Positions 1-8,929 of a stretch of DNA of 64,000 nt are shown here, in pieces. This DNA is from Pseudonocardia hierapolitana (GTDB lineage: Bacteria; Actinomycetota; Actinomycetes; Mycobacteriales; Pseudonocardiaceae). Position 1 is the stretch's first letter, and each line of letters starts with the position of its first letter. The stretch is from NCBI RefSeq assembly GCF_007994075.1, contig NZ_VIWU01000001.1, forward strand, positions 4,650,001-4,714,000, written 5' to 3'. The position numbers were made by a program, and so were the translations under genes. Under the pieces are notes generated by a model that was given only the letters and a program-made list of their open reading frames with translations, was not told the origin of the DNA and searched no databases.

Positions 1-2
1 TC

Positions 3-728
3 ACGGCCACGACCCGCACCCATCGGCTGATCGACGCCCGGCTGCACCTGCGGCCCTACTCCGACCCGCTGTTCGACGTCGCCGTCGCCGCGGTGGCCTC
101 GCCCACCGGGCCGCGGCTGGCGGGCCGGCACGGCGTCGGGCTGCTCTCCATCGGCGCCACGCTCACGAAGGAGGGCTTCGACGCGCTCGCCCACCACTGG
201 AACGTGATGGAGGAGCGGGCCGCGACCTTCGGCACCACCGTCGACCGGGCGGCGTGGCGGCTGGTCGGGCTGATGCACGTGGCCGAGACGCGGGAGCAGG
301 CGTACCGGGAGGTCGAGCACGGCATCGAGCAGTGGTTCCGGTACTTCCAGAAGGTCGCCGCGTTCCCGCAGATGGCCGTGGAGGGCGGCGACGTGCGGGA
401 GATGATCGAGTTCGTCAACGAGGCCGGGATCGGCGCCATCGGCACACCCGACGACGCGGCCGCGCAGGTGCAGCGGCTCGTCGACCAGTCGGGCGGCTTC
501 GGCGCCATGCTGCTGCTCGCCCACGAGTGGGCGAACCCGCAGGCCACCCGCCGTTCGTACGAGCTGATCGCGCAGCACGTCATGCCGCGGTTCCAGGGCC
601 AGGCGCAGGCCACGCTCGACGCCAAGGCCCGGGCCAGCGAGTCGCGCTCGGGCCACGCCGAGCAGCAGGTGGCGGCCGTCGCCCACATGACGGAGAAGTA
701 CGAGAAGGAGCTGACCGACCGCGGCTGA
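3..728 (+). CDS. LLM-class flavin-dependent oxidoreductase, C-terminal part
   Basis: The gene is cut by the left edge, so only about 241 residues are visible, open from the first bases to a TGA at 726-728. The retained part has features of the luciferase-like monooxygenase (TIM-barrel) family: a 'HGVGLLSIGAT' segment, then a helical stretch ending in 'IGTPDDAAAQVQRLVDQSGGFG', the usual substrate-window region, and a charged tail. Such enzymes use FMN or F420 to oxidise small substrates or act as alkane/sulfonate-type monooxygenases. The flavin-binding N-terminus is missing, so the cofactor cannot be read. F420 genes lie 30 kb away. The family call is firm and the substrate is unknown. Confidence 0.82.
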   Translation, partial: TATTRTHRLIDARLHLRPYSDPLFDVAVAAVASPTGPRLAGRHGVGLLSIGATLTKEGFDALAHHWNVMEERAATFGTTVDRAAWRLVGLMHVAETREQAYREVEHGIEQWFRYFQKVAAFPQMAVEGGDVREMIEFVNEAGIGAIGTPDDAAAQVQRLVDQSGGFGAMLLLAHEWANPQATRRSYELIAQHVMPRFQGQAQATLDAKARASESRSGHAEQQVAAVAHMTEKYEKELTDRG

Positions 729-732
729 GCCC

Positions 733-764
733 ACTTCACACACTCCGCACTCGGTTGGTGAAGT
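733..764. terminator. weak dyad between convergent genes
   Basis: ACTTCAC at 733-739 pairs with GTGAAGT at 758-764 around an 18-nt loop, in the gap between the convergent oxidoreductase and MaoC genes. The same ACTTCACACAC motif forms the large palindrome at 55302-55371, so this may be a degenerate copy of that repeat. A terminator role is inferred from position only. Confidence 0.35.
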
Positions 765-770
765 CGACGG

Positions 771-1217
771 TCAACCGCGCGTGCCGAACATGCCGGTGAA
801 GGTGCTGCGGTAGACGACCTCGTTGCCGCGGTGCAGCAAGGCGCGCAGCTTCACCAGGCCCAGGCTCGGACGGCTGCGGGAGCGGCGCGCCTCGACCACC
901 TCCATCGAGGCGCGCAGCTCGTCGCCCGCGAACACCGGCGCGGGCCATGCGATCTCCTCGCCACCCGGCGAGCCGAGGGAGGTGGCGCGGGCCAGCACCC
1001 CGTCGGCGTAGGCGCGCATCCACAGCGATGCCGTGAACCAGCCCGACGCGGCGAGAGCGCCGAAGATCGAGGCCTTGCCGGCCTCGTCGTCCACGTGGAA
1101 CGGCTGCGGGTCGAACCGGCGGGCGAATGCGAGCATCTCGTCGCGGTCGACCACCGTGGTGCCGAGGTCGAAGACGCGGCCGGGGGTCAGGTCCTCGAAG
1201 TAGAGCTCGGGGTCCAC
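771..1217 (-). CDS. MaoC-family (hot-dog) dehydratase
   Basis: A 148-residue single hot-dog protein of the MaoC dehydratase family, which hydrates or dehydrates enoyl-CoA thioesters. Residues 36-43 (DPQPFHVD) match the family hydratase motif, with Asp36 and His41 at the spacing of the catalytic Asp/His pair of (R)-specific enoyl-CoA hydratases. The GTG start at 1217 follows a good GGGAGG ribosome-binding site and lies 3 nt after the hisN stop, so the two genes are probably co-transcribed. The CoA substrate is unknown. Confidence 0.85.
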   Translation of the reverse strand: MDPELYFEDLTPGRVFDLGTTVVDRDEMLAFARRFDPQPFHVDDEAGKASIFGALAASGWFTASLWMRAYADGVLARATSLGSPGGEEIAWPAPVFAGDELRASMEVVEARRSRSRPSLGLVKLRALLHRGNEVVYRSTFTGMFGTRG

Positions 1218-1220
1218 CCC

Positions 1221-2018
1221 TCACCTCCCGATGATCTCGAGCGCGGCCTTGTGGACGGCGCCGTTGGAGGCGAGCCCGTCGCCACCCGTGAACGTCGCCG
1301 ACCCGGAGAGGTCGGTGAGCGTGCCACCCGCCTCGGTGAGGATCGGGACGAGGGCGGCGAGGTCCCACGGGTTGGCCGCGGCGTCCACGGCGATGTCGAG
1401 CACGCCCTCGGCCACCAGGCAGTACATCCAGAAGTCGCCGAATGCGCGCGTCTCCCAGCACGAGTCGACGAGCCGCAGGTAGTCGTCGCGGCGGCCGATC
1501 TCGGAGAACGACTTGATGTCGGTCGTGGAGAGGTAGGCGTCGGCCAGTTCGGTCACGCCCGAGACGGCGATCCGCCGCGGGCCGGAGGGGTCGGAGCACC
1601 AGGCGCCCTCCCCGCGGGCCGCCCACCACCGCCTGCCGAGCGCGGGCGCGCTCGCCACCCCGACCACGGGCTCGCCGCGCACCGTGAGCGCGATCAGGGT
1701 CGCCCAGACCGGCACGCCACGGGAGAAGTTCTTCGTGCCGTCGATCGGGTCGATCACCCAGCCGCGCTCCGCGTCGGTGACGACCCCACCCCGCTCCTCC
1801 CCGAGCACCGCGTCGCCGCCGCGTTCCGCTGCGATCGTGCTGCGCAGCGCGTCCTCGACGGCGGTGTCGGCGTCGGTCACGGGCGTGCGGTCCGGCTTGC
1901 GGGTGACCCGCAGGTCGGCGGCCCGGAACCGCGCGAGGGTGATCGCGTCGGCCGTGTCGGCGAGACGGAGGGCGAGCTCGAGATCGGCGTCCACGACTGG
2001 CAAGCCTGCCTCACTCAC
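1221..2018 (-). CDS. hisN: histidinol-phosphatase (inositol monophosphatase family)
   Basis: A 265-residue Mg-dependent phosphatase of the inositol monophosphatase fold, resembling actinobacterial HisN, which removes phosphate from histidinol phosphate in histidine synthesis. Metal-site motifs are visible: GEE at residues 73-75, IDPIDGTKNF at 89-98 (Asp90, Asp93), and the C-terminal NPWDLAAL motif. The GTG start at 2018 overlaps the stop of the upstream DinB gene by 8 nt (GTGAGTGA), which decides the start. Other family substrates (inositol-1-phosphate, fructose-1,6-bisphosphate) cannot be excluded, but the DFxxYCLVAEG segment is HisN-like. Confidence 0.82.
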   Translation of the reverse strand: MSEAGLPVVDADLELALRLADTADAITLARFRAADLRVTRKPDRTPVTDADTAVEDALRSTIAAERGGDAVLGEERGGVVTDAERGWVIDPIDGTKNFSRGVPVWATLIALTVRGEPVVGVASAPALGRRWWAARGEGAWCSDPSGPRRIAVSGVTELADAYLSTTDIKSFSEIGRRDDYLRLVDSCWETRAFGDFWMYCLVAEGVLDIAVDAAANPWDLAALVPILTEAGGTLTDLSGSATFTGGDGLASNGAVHKAALEIIGR

Positions 2019-2520
2019 CCGTGGCACCGTCGATCCGCTCCCGCAACAGGTCGGCGTGGCCGTTGTGGCGGGCGTACTCCTCCACCATGTGGAAGAGCAC
2101 CCAGCGTGCCGACAGCCGCCTCCCCTCGCGGTCGGTGACCATGACGTCCAGGGACGGAAGGGCCGCGGCGATCTCCCGGCCCCGGGCGCACTCCGAACGC
2201 CACGTGGCGAAGGCGTCGTCGACGGCGGCCGGGTCGAGGTTGTCGAAGTCGCCGTCGAGGTCGTCGTCGGAGTAGTGGAGCGGCGGCGCGTCCTCACCAC
2301 CGAGGCGGCGGCGGAACCAGCCGCGCTCGACGTCGGCTATGTGGCGGACGAGCCCGAGCAGCGACAGCGTCGAGGGCTCCACGGGCCGGGTGGCGAGCTG
2401 CTCGGGGGTGAGGCCCGCGCACTTCATCTCGAGGGTCGCACGGTGGAAGTCGAGCCAGCCGGCGAGCATCGTGCGCTCGTCGGCGGCGGCAGGCGGACGC
2501 GGTCGGTTGTCGTCGGACAC
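2011..2520 (-). CDS. DinB-family protein (DUF664, mycothiol-transferase fold)
   Basis: A 169-residue four-helix DinB/DUF664 protein. His60 (VRHIADVE) and the C-terminal 'FHMVEEYARHNGHADLLRE' stretch supply the conserved histidines that bind a metal in this fold. In actinobacteria these proteins are thought to act as mycothiol-dependent transferases, but most members are uncharacterised. The gene overlaps hisN by 8 nt and lies 43 nt downstream of the esterase gene, so all may be one leftward operon. Family certain, activity not known. Confidence 0.85.
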   Translation of the reverse strand: MSDDNRPRPPAAADERTMLAGWLDFHRATLEMKCAGLTPEQLATRPVEPSTLSLLGLVRHIADVERGWFRRRLGGEDAPPLHYSDDDLDGDFDNLDPAAVDDAFATWRSECARGREIAAALPSLDVMVTDREGRRLSARWVLFHMVEEYARHNGHADLLRERIDGATGE

Positions 2521-2562
2521 GTGCCGATGATCTCGCGCTGCCCGGAACGAGCGGCGCTCCGG

Positions 2563-3666
2563 TCAGAGCGACCGGGCGAACGCGTGGATGTCGCGGACGG
2601 TCGCGCGGTACGCGTCCGGGACGGCCTGCCGGAAGGACATGTCGGCGGCGTGGGTGAGGCCGAGGTTGACCTTTCCCACCACCGGCACGCCGGCCCGCTG
2701 CAGCGTGCGGAAGTACGCGATGCCCTCGTCGCGCAGCGGATCCAGCTCGTTGACGGTGATCACGTGCGGGGGCAGGCCCTCGACGTCGGTGGTGGTGGCG
2801 AAGTAGGGCCAGCAGAGCGGGTTCTCGGCGTTCTCGCCCGTCGGGTCGTAGACCGAGACGAGCAGGTCCATCATCTCGCAGTCGATGTAGTGGCCGTTGT
2901 TCTCGACCATCGACGGCAGTTCGCGCAGCTTGCGGTCGGTGGGCCACCCGTAGCCGCCGCTGATGTAGGGCACCATCGCGTAGACGCCGTCGATGCGGTC
3001 CAGCCGCCCGTCCCGCTTGGCCTCGAGCGCGGTGGCGAGCGCGAGGTTGGCGCCCCCCGACTCCCCCTGCACGACGACCGCCGAGATGCCGAGGTCGGCG
3101 CGGTGCTCGTGCACCCAGTCGAGCGCGGAGCCGCAGTCGTGGAGCCCCGCGGGGAACGGGTTCGTCCCGTGGGGCGTCCAGGCGTTGCGGAAACAGACCG
3201 TGATCACGACCATCCCGGTGGCCGCCAGGTCGCGGCTCCACTGCCGGTGCACCTTGTTGTCCGCGTCGAGGATGGTCATCCCGCCGCCGTGGACGTAGAC
3301 CAGGCCGGGCAGCGGGCCGGCTGCCTCGGCGGGCCGGACGATGTGCAGCGCGATGTCGTTGCCGTCCACACCGCGCACCGACTCCGTCCGGTACGACACG
3401 GCGACCGGCGCCTCCCCGGGCCACTCGGTCGGCAGCGCCGCGTAGAGCCCCTCGAACGCGGCATGCGCACCGCCGACGTACTCGGCCACGGCGGCGGGAT
3501 CGGCGCTGCGGTCCAGCGGTGGCGGGGCGGCGTGCCCATCCATGCCGAGGGCGCCGAGCGCGGCCCGCAAGCCCGGGTGCAGCCGCGGTTCGGTGCGCAG
3601 ATCCACGGACGGGTCGTCCAGCCGGCCCTCGCGCCGAGCCCTGGGCGACTGCGTCATTTCGCTCAT
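2563..3666 (-). CDS. alpha/beta hydrolase (hormone-sensitive-lipase family esterase)
   Basis: A 367-residue esterase. The oxyanion-hole HGGG motif lies near residue 125, the nucleophile elbow GESGG near residue 201, the catalytic Asp in 'ELDPLRDEG' near 306 and the catalytic His in 'LTHAAD' near 337. No signal peptide is seen, so it is probably cytoplasmic and acts on carboxylic esters. It is divergent from the TetR gene at 3757 with a 90-bp gap, so that regulator may control it. The substrate is unknown. Confidence 0.85.
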   Translation of the reverse strand: MSEMTQSPRARREGRLDDPSVDLRTEPRLHPGLRAALGALGMDGHAAPPPLDRSADPAAVAEYVGGAHAAFEGLYAALPTEWPGEAPVAVSYRTESVRGVDGNDIALHIVRPAEAAGPLPGLVYVHGGGMTILDADNKVHRQWSRDLAATGMVVITVCFRNAWTPHGTNPFPAGLHDCGSALDWVHEHRADLGISAVVVQGESGGANLALATALEAKRDGRLDRIDGVYAMVPYISGGYGWPTDRKLRELPSMVENNGHYIDCEMMDLLVSVYDPTGENAENPLCWPYFATTTDVEGLPPHVITVNELDPLRDEGIAYFRTLQRAGVPVVGKVNLGLTHAADMSFRQAVPDAYRATVRDIHAFARSL

Positions 3667-3756
3667 CTGTGGCCTCTTTGCAACACGAGCGGGATATGGT
3701 GCACGCGACTGTGGCTCGGAACACTCTCGGATGTCAATACGACGGGAGGCGGCATC

Positions 3757-4365
3757 GTGGTGACCCCGCTGCAGGCGCAGCTGGCCGGGGGAGGCGCTCG
3801 CCCGTCGGCGCTCGATGCCTTCCGCCGGGCGCGGCGGACGTTCCTCGAGGGCCGCCGCGTCGACATGGGGGCCCTCGCCCGGGAGCTCGGCGTCAACCGG
3901 GCCACCCTCTACCGGTGGGTGGGCTCCCGGGAGCAGCTGCTCGTCGAGATCGTCTGGTCACTGGGGCACCGCACGTTCAGCGCGCTGCTCGCGGACCCGG
4001 CCACCGTGCAGCCGGGCCGCAGCCGATCGGCGTCGGTCCTCGACGCCTGGGTGCACGCGGTGATCCAGAACCCCGGCATGCGGGCCTTCGTCGAGCACGA
4101 GGGCGAGCTCGCGCTGCGGTTGCTCACGACGCGCGCGACCGACTTCCAGTCGCGGCTGCTCGGGGTCGTCCACGACGTCCTCGCCGAGGACCTCGCCTCG
4201 GGCCGGGTGCAGACCGAGATCCCCATCGAGGACCTCACGTACGTCGTCGTCCGGATCCTCGAGTCCTACGTCTACCTGACGCTGACCACCGGTGAGCAAC
4301 CCGACGCCGACCGGGCCGGGCGCGTGCTCCACGCGCTGCTGCCCGCGGTCCCGGCGAACGGGTGA
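3757..4365 (+). CDS. TetR-family regulator (QsdR-like)
   Basis: A 202-residue regulator. The helix-turn-helix lies in residues 35-60 (MGALARELGVNRATLYRWVGS), followed by an all-helical ligand domain with an 'NPGMRAFVEHEGELALRLLT' segment typical of the QsdR type. The GTG start at 3757 is chosen because GGGAGG at 3744-3749 sits 7 nt upstream. It is divergent from the esterase at 2563-3666, which is the likely target. The effector is unknown. Confidence 0.8.
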   Translation: MVTPLQAQLAGGGARPSALDAFRRARRTFLEGRRVDMGALARELGVNRATLYRWVGSREQLLVEIVWSLGHRTFSALLADPATVQPGRSRSASVLDAWVHAVIQNPGMRAFVEHEGELALRLLTTRATDFQSRLLGVVHDVLAEDLASGRVQTEIPIEDLTYVVVRILESYVYLTLTTGEQPDADRAGRVLHALLPAVPANG

Positions 4366-4438
4366 CCACGACACCGGGTCGGTGCACGGGATGTGCCGCG
4401 ATGTGGTCGCGGACACGCACCGATGATCCCGCGCTGCC

Positions 4439-4444
4439 TAGACT
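4439..4444 (+). promoter_or_regulatory. -10 element for the response-regulator gene (leaderless)
   Basis: TAGACT ends 6 nt before the GTG at 4451, which places transcription initiation on or next to the start codon. No Shine-Dalgarno sequence precedes the GTG. No convincing -35 hexamer is visible. Confidence 0.5.
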
Positions 4445-4450
4445 TGCCCG

Positions 4451-5107
4451 GTGACCACCGTCCTGCTGGCCGAGGACGACGCCGCGATCGCCGAGCCCCT
4501 GTCCAGGGCGCTGCAGCGAGAGGGGTACGCCGTCGAGGTCGCCACCGACGGCGCCGCCGCGCTCGAGCGCGTGCGGCGCGGCCAGGTGGACCTGCTCGTG
4601 CTCGACCTGGGCCTGCCCGGGATGGACGGCCTGGAGGTCTGCAGGCGCGTGCGGCTGGACGACCCGGACCTACCGGTGCTGATGCTCACCGCCCGCACCG
4701 ACGAGGTCGACTTCGTCGTCGGGCTGGATGCAGGCGCCGACGACTACGTGGGCAAGCCGTTCCGGCTGGCCGAGCTGCTCGCGCGTGTGCGGGCACTGCT
4801 GCGGCGGCTCACCCCGGAGGCCGTCGAGGTGGGCGGCGTGCGGATGGAGCTCTCCGGCCGCCGGGTGCTCGTCGACGGCACCGAGGTGGGCCTGGCCAAC
4901 AAGGAGTTCGAGCTGCTGCGGGTGCTGCTCCTGCGGGCGGGCCAAGTCGTCACGCGGGAGGAGATCCTGCGCGAGGTGTGGAACGACCCGGACATGAAGA
5001 CGTCCAAGACGCTGGACATGCACATGTCGTGGCTGCGTCGCAAGATCGGCGGTGAGCGCCGGATCGCCACGGTGCGTGGCGTCGGCTTCCGGTTCAACCA
5101 GAGCTGA
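4451..5107 (+). CDS. OmpR-family response regulator
   Basis: A 218-residue two-domain regulator. The receiver domain (about 1-115) has the acidic pair Asp9/Asp10, phospho-acceptor Asp52, Thr80 and Lys102. The C-terminal winged helix (about 125-218) has the LANKEFELLRVLL and RKIGG...VRGVGFRF signatures of the OmpR/PhoB class. It is followed by a histidine kinase, but a 165-bp inverted-repeat element separates the two genes. The phosphorylated protein presumably binds DNA; the regulon is unknown. Confidence 0.92.
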   Translation: MTTVLLAEDDAAIAEPLSRALQREGYAVEVATDGAAALERVRRGQVDLLVLDLGLPGMDGLEVCRRVRLDDPDLPVLMLTARTDEVDFVVGLDAGADDYVGKPFRLAELLARVRALLRRLTPEAVEVGGVRMELSGRRVLVDGTEVGLANKEFELLRVLLLRAGQVVTREEILREVWNDPDMKTSKTLDMHMSWLRRKIGGERRIATVRGVGFRFNQS

Positions 5108-5120
5108 CCGAAGAGGACGG

Positions 5121-5285
5121 AAGTGTCCCCCGCCGGCAGCCCGCCACATGTCTCGACGGCCCAGCTCCCCGCTGGGCGCACCGCCGAGCCGGCCGAGTAT
5201 GTCCGATACGAGGCCGGCCCGTCGGCACACCCAGCGGAAACCTGGATCCGCCGATACACGCAACGGGCTGCCGGCGGGGGACACT
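5121..5285. mobile_element. MITE-like element with perfect 22-bp terminal inverted repeats
   Basis: The arms at 5121-5142 and 5264-5285 are perfect inverted repeats 22 bp long (AGTGTCCCCCGCC... and ...GGCGGGGGACACT) bounding a 121-bp interior with no credible ORF. AGTG occurs at the left terminus (5121-5124) and immediately outside the right terminus (5286-5289), but a clean target duplication cannot be defined. The element lies exactly between a response regulator and its kinase. A non-autonomous transposable element is the best reading. A large attenuator hairpin is the alternative. Confidence 0.6.
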
Positions 5286-5286
5286 A

Positions 5287-6555
5287 GTGCGCCGCCGGAT
5301 CCTGCAGTCGACGTTGCTCGTGGTCGCCATCACGGCGCTCGTGCTCGGCGGCCCGCTCGCGATCACCACGTGGCGGCTGGTGGAGGACATCCACCGCGCC
5401 GACCTGCTGTCCCGCCTCGAGCAGGTGGCGGCGCGGCTGGACACCGCGGGCGCCAGGATCGACCGCGAGTCCATCGAGCTCGCCGTGCCCGCGGGTGGGC
5501 GGCTGGTGTTGCAGCGTGCCGGCGAGCCGGACCAGGTCGTGGGCGCGCAGGTGGGCACCGATCCCGTTTCGGAGTCGCTGCCGTTCGCGCCGGGCGACGT
5601 GCTCGTCATGCAGGAGCCGCTGCAGCTGATGCGCACCGAGCAGCTGCAGGTGACGGCGGTGGTCCTGCTGCTCGTCGTGCTGTCGGTCGGCACGGGCGCG
5701 GTGGTCGCCACCGTCACGGCGCGGCGGCTGGCCGAGCCGCTGCGCGGGGTGGCCGACCGGGCCGCCCGGCTCGGTGCCGGTGACTTCCGCGCGGTGCCCG
5801 ACCGGCACGGGATCCCCGAGCTGGACCGCGTGTCGGACGTGCTCGACACCTCAGCCGTCGCGCTCGCCGACCTGCTGCAGCGCGAACGGGCGCTCGTCGG
5901 CGACGTGTCCCACCAGCTGCGCAGCCGCCTCACCGCGCTGCAGCTGCGGCTCGACGAGCTGGCCTCGCATCCCGACCCGACGGCGCGCAGCGAGGCGCTC
6001 GCCGCGCTGGAGCAGGCCGAGCGGCTCGCCGAGGTGCTCGACGAGCTGCTGGAGGCGGCCCGGGTGGCGCGCGCCGCGGGCGCGGAGCCGCGGGACCTGC
6101 GGGAGACGCTCGGCGCCGTGGCCGAGGAGTGGCGACCGACGCTCAAGGCGAGCGGCCGTTCGCTCAAGGTCCGGGTGCCCGACGGCCTGCTCGCCCGGGT
6201 GACGCCCGCCCGCATCCGCGAGGCGATCGGTGCCCTGCTCGACAACGCGATCCAGCACGGCTCCGGAACGGTGACCCTCAGCGCCCGCGCGGCGGAGACG
6301 AGCCTGCTGGTGGAGGTCACCGACGCGGGCGCAGGCGTACCGGAGGAGCTCGTGCCGCACGTGTTCGACCGCGGGGTGTCGGTCGGCTCGTCCACCGGCA
6401 TCGGGCTCGCGCTCGCCCGCGCGCTGGTGGAGGCCGACGGCGGGCGGCTGGAGCTGTCGCGGGCGCGCCCCCCGGTGTTCACGATCTTCCTGCCGGCGGC
6501 CCGAGCGGACGACGTGGTCGCCGCGGGCCCCCGCAGGCCGTCGTCCCCGCGCTGA
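5287..6555 (+). CDS. sensor histidine kinase
   Basis: A 422-residue membrane kinase. One transmembrane helix near residues 5-27, a short extracytoplasmic sensor, a second helix near 119-141, a HAMP linker, then the HisKA box 'GDVSHQLRSRLTAL' with phospho-acceptor His209. The ATPase domain follows, with an N box (DNAIQHG), a G1-like DAGAG motif and a GIGLALARAL G2 box. It is the partner of the regulator at 4451. The GTG start at 5287 lies 1 bp outside the inserted element, whose terminal GGGGG run (5276-5280) now stands at Shine-Dalgarno distance. The signal sensed is unknown. Confidence 0.9.
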   Translation: MRRRILQSTLLVVAITALVLGGPLAITTWRLVEDIHRADLLSRLEQVAARLDTAGARIDRESIELAVPAGGRLVLQRAGEPDQVVGAQVGTDPVSESLPFAPGDVLVMQEPLQLMRTEQLQVTAVVLLLVVLSVGTGAVVATVTARRLAEPLRGVADRAARLGAGDFRAVPDRHGIPELDRVSDVLDTSAVALADLLQRERALVGDVSHQLRSRLTALQLRLDELASHPDPTARSEALAALEQAERLAEVLDELLEAARVARAAGAEPRDLRETLGAVAEEWRPTLKASGRSLKVRVPDGLLARVTPARIREAIGALLDNAIQHGSGTVTLSARAAETSLLVEVTDAGAGVPEELVPHVFDRGVSVGSSTGIGLALARALVEADGGRLELSRARPPVFTIFLPAARADDVVAAGPRRPSSPR

Positions 6556-6560
6556 CCGCG

Positions 6561-7070
6561 TCAGGCCGCCGGGACCCGCCTGCGGACGTCCTCGTCCGGG
6601 AAGACGAAGCGGCGGAAGGCCCACCAGCGGAACGCCATGCCGGCGAGCACGCCGACGATCTGCCCGCTCACGAAGTCGGCGACCTCCTGGGTGAGGAGGC
6701 TCACCTCGGGGACCGAGAGGTGGAACACGTAGCGCGAGATCGCGAGCGGCGCCGAGTAGACGGCCACGCCGATGCCGCTGACGAGGAAGAACAGCGCCGC
6801 CTCGTGGTGGCGCTCACGGCCACCGCGGGTGCGGAAGGACCACTCCCGGTTCAGCACGTACGACACGATCGTCGCCACCAACACCGCGATGATCTTCGCC
6901 GTGAGCGGCTTCTCAGCCAGCACCGTGGACTTGAGCAGGAGGAACACCACGGTGTCGATCACCCACGTGGTGCCGCCGACGAAGGCGAACTTCACCAGCT
7001 CACGGTGCTTGATGGCGACGTCGCGGTAGGGCTGGGGGATGATCGCCAGCGCCGACTCGACAACGGACAC
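6561..7070 (-). CDS. GtrA-family membrane protein
   Basis: A 169-residue protein with four predicted membrane helices beginning 'FAFVGGTTWVIDTVVFLLL', the GtrA/DPMS signature, and basic loops including 'NREWSFRTRGG'. GtrA proteins are thought to help move polyprenyl-linked sugars across the membrane for envelope glycosylation. The GTG start at 7070 is chosen because the family homology begins there. It is divergent from purK, as in M. tuberculosis (Rv3277 beside purK). The flipped substrate is inferred only by family. Confidence 0.85.
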   Translation of the reverse strand: MSVVESALAIIPQPYRDVAIKHRELVKFAFVGGTTWVIDTVVFLLLKSTVLAEKPLTAKIIAVLVATIVSYVLNREWSFRTRGGRERHHEAALFFLVSGIGVAVYSAPLAISRYVFHLSVPEVSLLTQEVADFVSGQIVGVLAGMAFRWWAFRRFVFPDEDVRRRVPAA

Positions 7071-7112
7071 CTGTTCGATCGTGCCAGACGCGGGTGGCGC
7101 GGCGCCCGCCGG

Positions 7113-7118
7113 TAGGCT
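7113..7118 (+). promoter_or_regulatory. -10 element for purKE
   Basis: TAGGCT lies 9 nt before the purK GTG at 7128. The same hexamer stands before several other genes in this window. This suggests a short-leader or leaderless purKE transcript; no -35 element is clear. Confidence 0.45.
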
Positions 7119-7127
7119 TCCTCCACC

Positions 7128-8357
7128 GTGGACGCCACCCGCCCGCACCCCGTCGGGCCCCTTCCAGTCGTCGGGATGGTCGGTGCCGGGCAGCTTGCTC
7201 GCATGACGCACCAGGCCGCCATCGCGCTCGGCCAGTCGCTGCGCGTGCTCGCTGCCGACCCGGCTGACCCCGCCGCCCTCGTGTGCGCCGATGTGCACGC
7301 AGGAATGCCCTCCGACCTGGAGGCCCTTCGCGCCTTCTCCCGCGGGTGCTCGGCCGTCACCTTCGACCACGAGCAGGTGCCGCAGGAGAACCTGCGCGCC
7401 CTCGTCGAGGCAGGCGTGCCCGTCCACCCCGGTCCGGACGCGCTGCTGCACGCGCAGGACAAGCTCGTGATGCGCCGCAGGCTGGCGGGGCTGGGCGTGG
7501 CAGGCCCTGCCTACACCGAGGTCCGTGAGCCCGCCGACGTCGCGGGGTTCGCCGGAGAGCACGGCTGGCCGGTGGTGCTCAAGGCCGCCCGTGGCGGCTA
7601 CGACGGCCGCGGCGTGTGGTTGCTGCGCGGCCCGGAACCCGAGCTCGTCGCTGAACTGCTGGCGGCAGGCACGCCGCTCCTCGTCGAGGAGGCCGTGCCG
7701 ATGCGCAGGGAGCTGGCCGCGCTCGTCGCGCGTTCCCCGTTCGGCCAGGCCGCCGCGTGGCCGGTGGTGGAGACCGTGCAGGAGGACGGCCAGTGCGTGC
7801 AGGTGCTCGCGCCTGCCCCCGGCCTGGACCCGGACGTGGCCGCGGGGGCCCAGGAGATGGCGCTGCGGATCGCCGCCGAGCTGGGCGTCACGGGGTTGCT
7901 GGCGGTGGAGCTGTTCGAGCGCACCGACGGCGTGCTCGTGGTCAACGAGCTGGCGATGCGTCCGCACAACTCCGGGCACTGGACGATCGAGGGCTCCCGC
8001 ACGTCGCAGTTCGAGCAGCACCTGCGCGCCGTGCTGGACTACCCGCTGGGCGCCACCGCTCCGACCGCCCCCGCCGTGGTGATGGCGAACGTCCTCGGGG
8101 CGGCGCGGTCGCCCGCGATGTCGGTGGACGAGCGGGTGCACCACCTCTTCGCGCGGTTCCCCGACGTGAAGGTGCACCTCTACGGGAAGGCCGAGCGGCC
8201 GGCCCGCAAGGTCGGGCACGTCACCGTGCTCGGTGACGACATGGCCGCGGTGCGGTCGCGCGCGGCGCTCGCCGCGGCGTGGCTGTCCACGGCCGAGTGG
8301 CCGGACGGCTGGTCGCCGCACACCGGCCTCCAGCAACAGGAGGTGCAGCGTGCGTGA
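7128..8357 (+). CDS. purK: N5-carboxyaminoimidazole ribonucleotide synthase
   Basis: A 409-residue ATP-grasp enzyme that makes N5-CAIR from AIR, bicarbonate and ATP in purine synthesis. The N-terminal '[13 protein letters not shown]' nucleotide loop, the central '[16 protein letters not shown]' ATP-grasp lid and '[18 protein letters not shown]' near the C-terminus are PurK signatures. It overlaps purE by 8 nt (GTGCGTGA), so the two are translationally coupled. The length is usual for actinobacterial PurK. Confidence 0.95.
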   Translation: MDATRPHPVGPLPVVGMVGAGQLARMTHQAAIALGQSLRVLAADPADPAALVCADVHAGMPSDLEALRAFSRGCSAVTFDHEQVPQENLRALVEAGVPVHPGPDALLHAQDKLVMRRRLAGLGVAGPAYTEVREPADVAGFAGEHGWPVVLKAARGGYDGRGVWLLRGPEPELVAELLAAGTPLLVEEAVPMRRELAALVARSPFGQAAAWPVVETVQEDGQCVQVLAPAPGLDPDVAAGAQEMALRIAAELGVTGLLAVELFERTDGVLVVNELAMRPHNSGHWTIEGSRTSQFEQHLRAVLDYPLGATAPTAPAVVMANVLGAARSPAMSVDERVHHLFARFPDVKVHLYGKAERPARKVGHVTVLGDDMAAVRSRAALAAAWLSTAEWPDGWSPHTGLQQQEVQRA

Positions 8358-8853
8358 CCCGCAGGTCGGCGTGATCATGGGTAGCGACTCGGACTGGCGC
8401 GTCATGGAGGCCGCCGCCGACGCCCTCGCCGAGTTCGAGGTGCCCTACGAGGTGGGTGTCTACTCCGCGCACCGCACGCCCCAGCGCATGCTCGACTACG
8501 CCGCGGGCGCGGCGGAGCGGGGGCTGCGCGTGGTGATCGCCGGCGCCGGGGGAGCGGCGCACCTGCCCGGGATGGTGGCCGCAGCCACGCCGCTGCCGGT
8601 GATCGGCGTGCCGGTGCCGCTGGCGCAGCTCGACGGCCTCGACTCGCTGCTCTCCATCGTCCAGATGCCGGCGGGCGTGCCGGTGGCCACCGTGGCCGTC
8701 GGCGGGGCGCGCAACGCCGGGCTGCTCGCCGTCCGGATCCTCGCCGCGAGTGACGCCGCGGTGCGGGAGCGGATGGTGCGCTTCCAGGCCGACCTCGCCG
8801 ACTCCGTGATCGCCAAGGACGCCGCACTGCGCGCTACCGCCGCCGAAAAGTGA
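8350..8853 (+). CDS. purE: N5-carboxyaminoimidazole ribonucleotide mutase
   Basis: A 167-residue class I PurE, which converts N5-CAIR to CAIR directly after PurK. The '[10 protein letters not shown]' phosphate loop near residues 7-16, the 'SAHRTP' active-site histidine motif and the '[11 protein letters not shown]' loop are present. The GTG start at 8350 is preceded by AGGAGG and overlaps the purK stop. The two enzymes form a complete purKE pair. Confidence 0.95.
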   Translation: MRDPQVGVIMGSDSDWRVMEAAADALAEFEVPYEVGVYSAHRTPQRMLDYAAGAAERGLRVVIAGAGGAAHLPGMVAAATPLPVIGVPVPLAQLDGLDSLLSIVQMPAGVPVATVAVGGARNAGLLAVRILAASDAAVRERMVRFQADLADSVIAKDAALRATAAEK

Positions 8854-8929
8854 TCTGAAGAAATCTCGTGGCGCGCCCGCGTCTCCCGGTCGTACTGTGG
8901 CCGTACACGTGAGAGGAGGTGGTCCAGCG

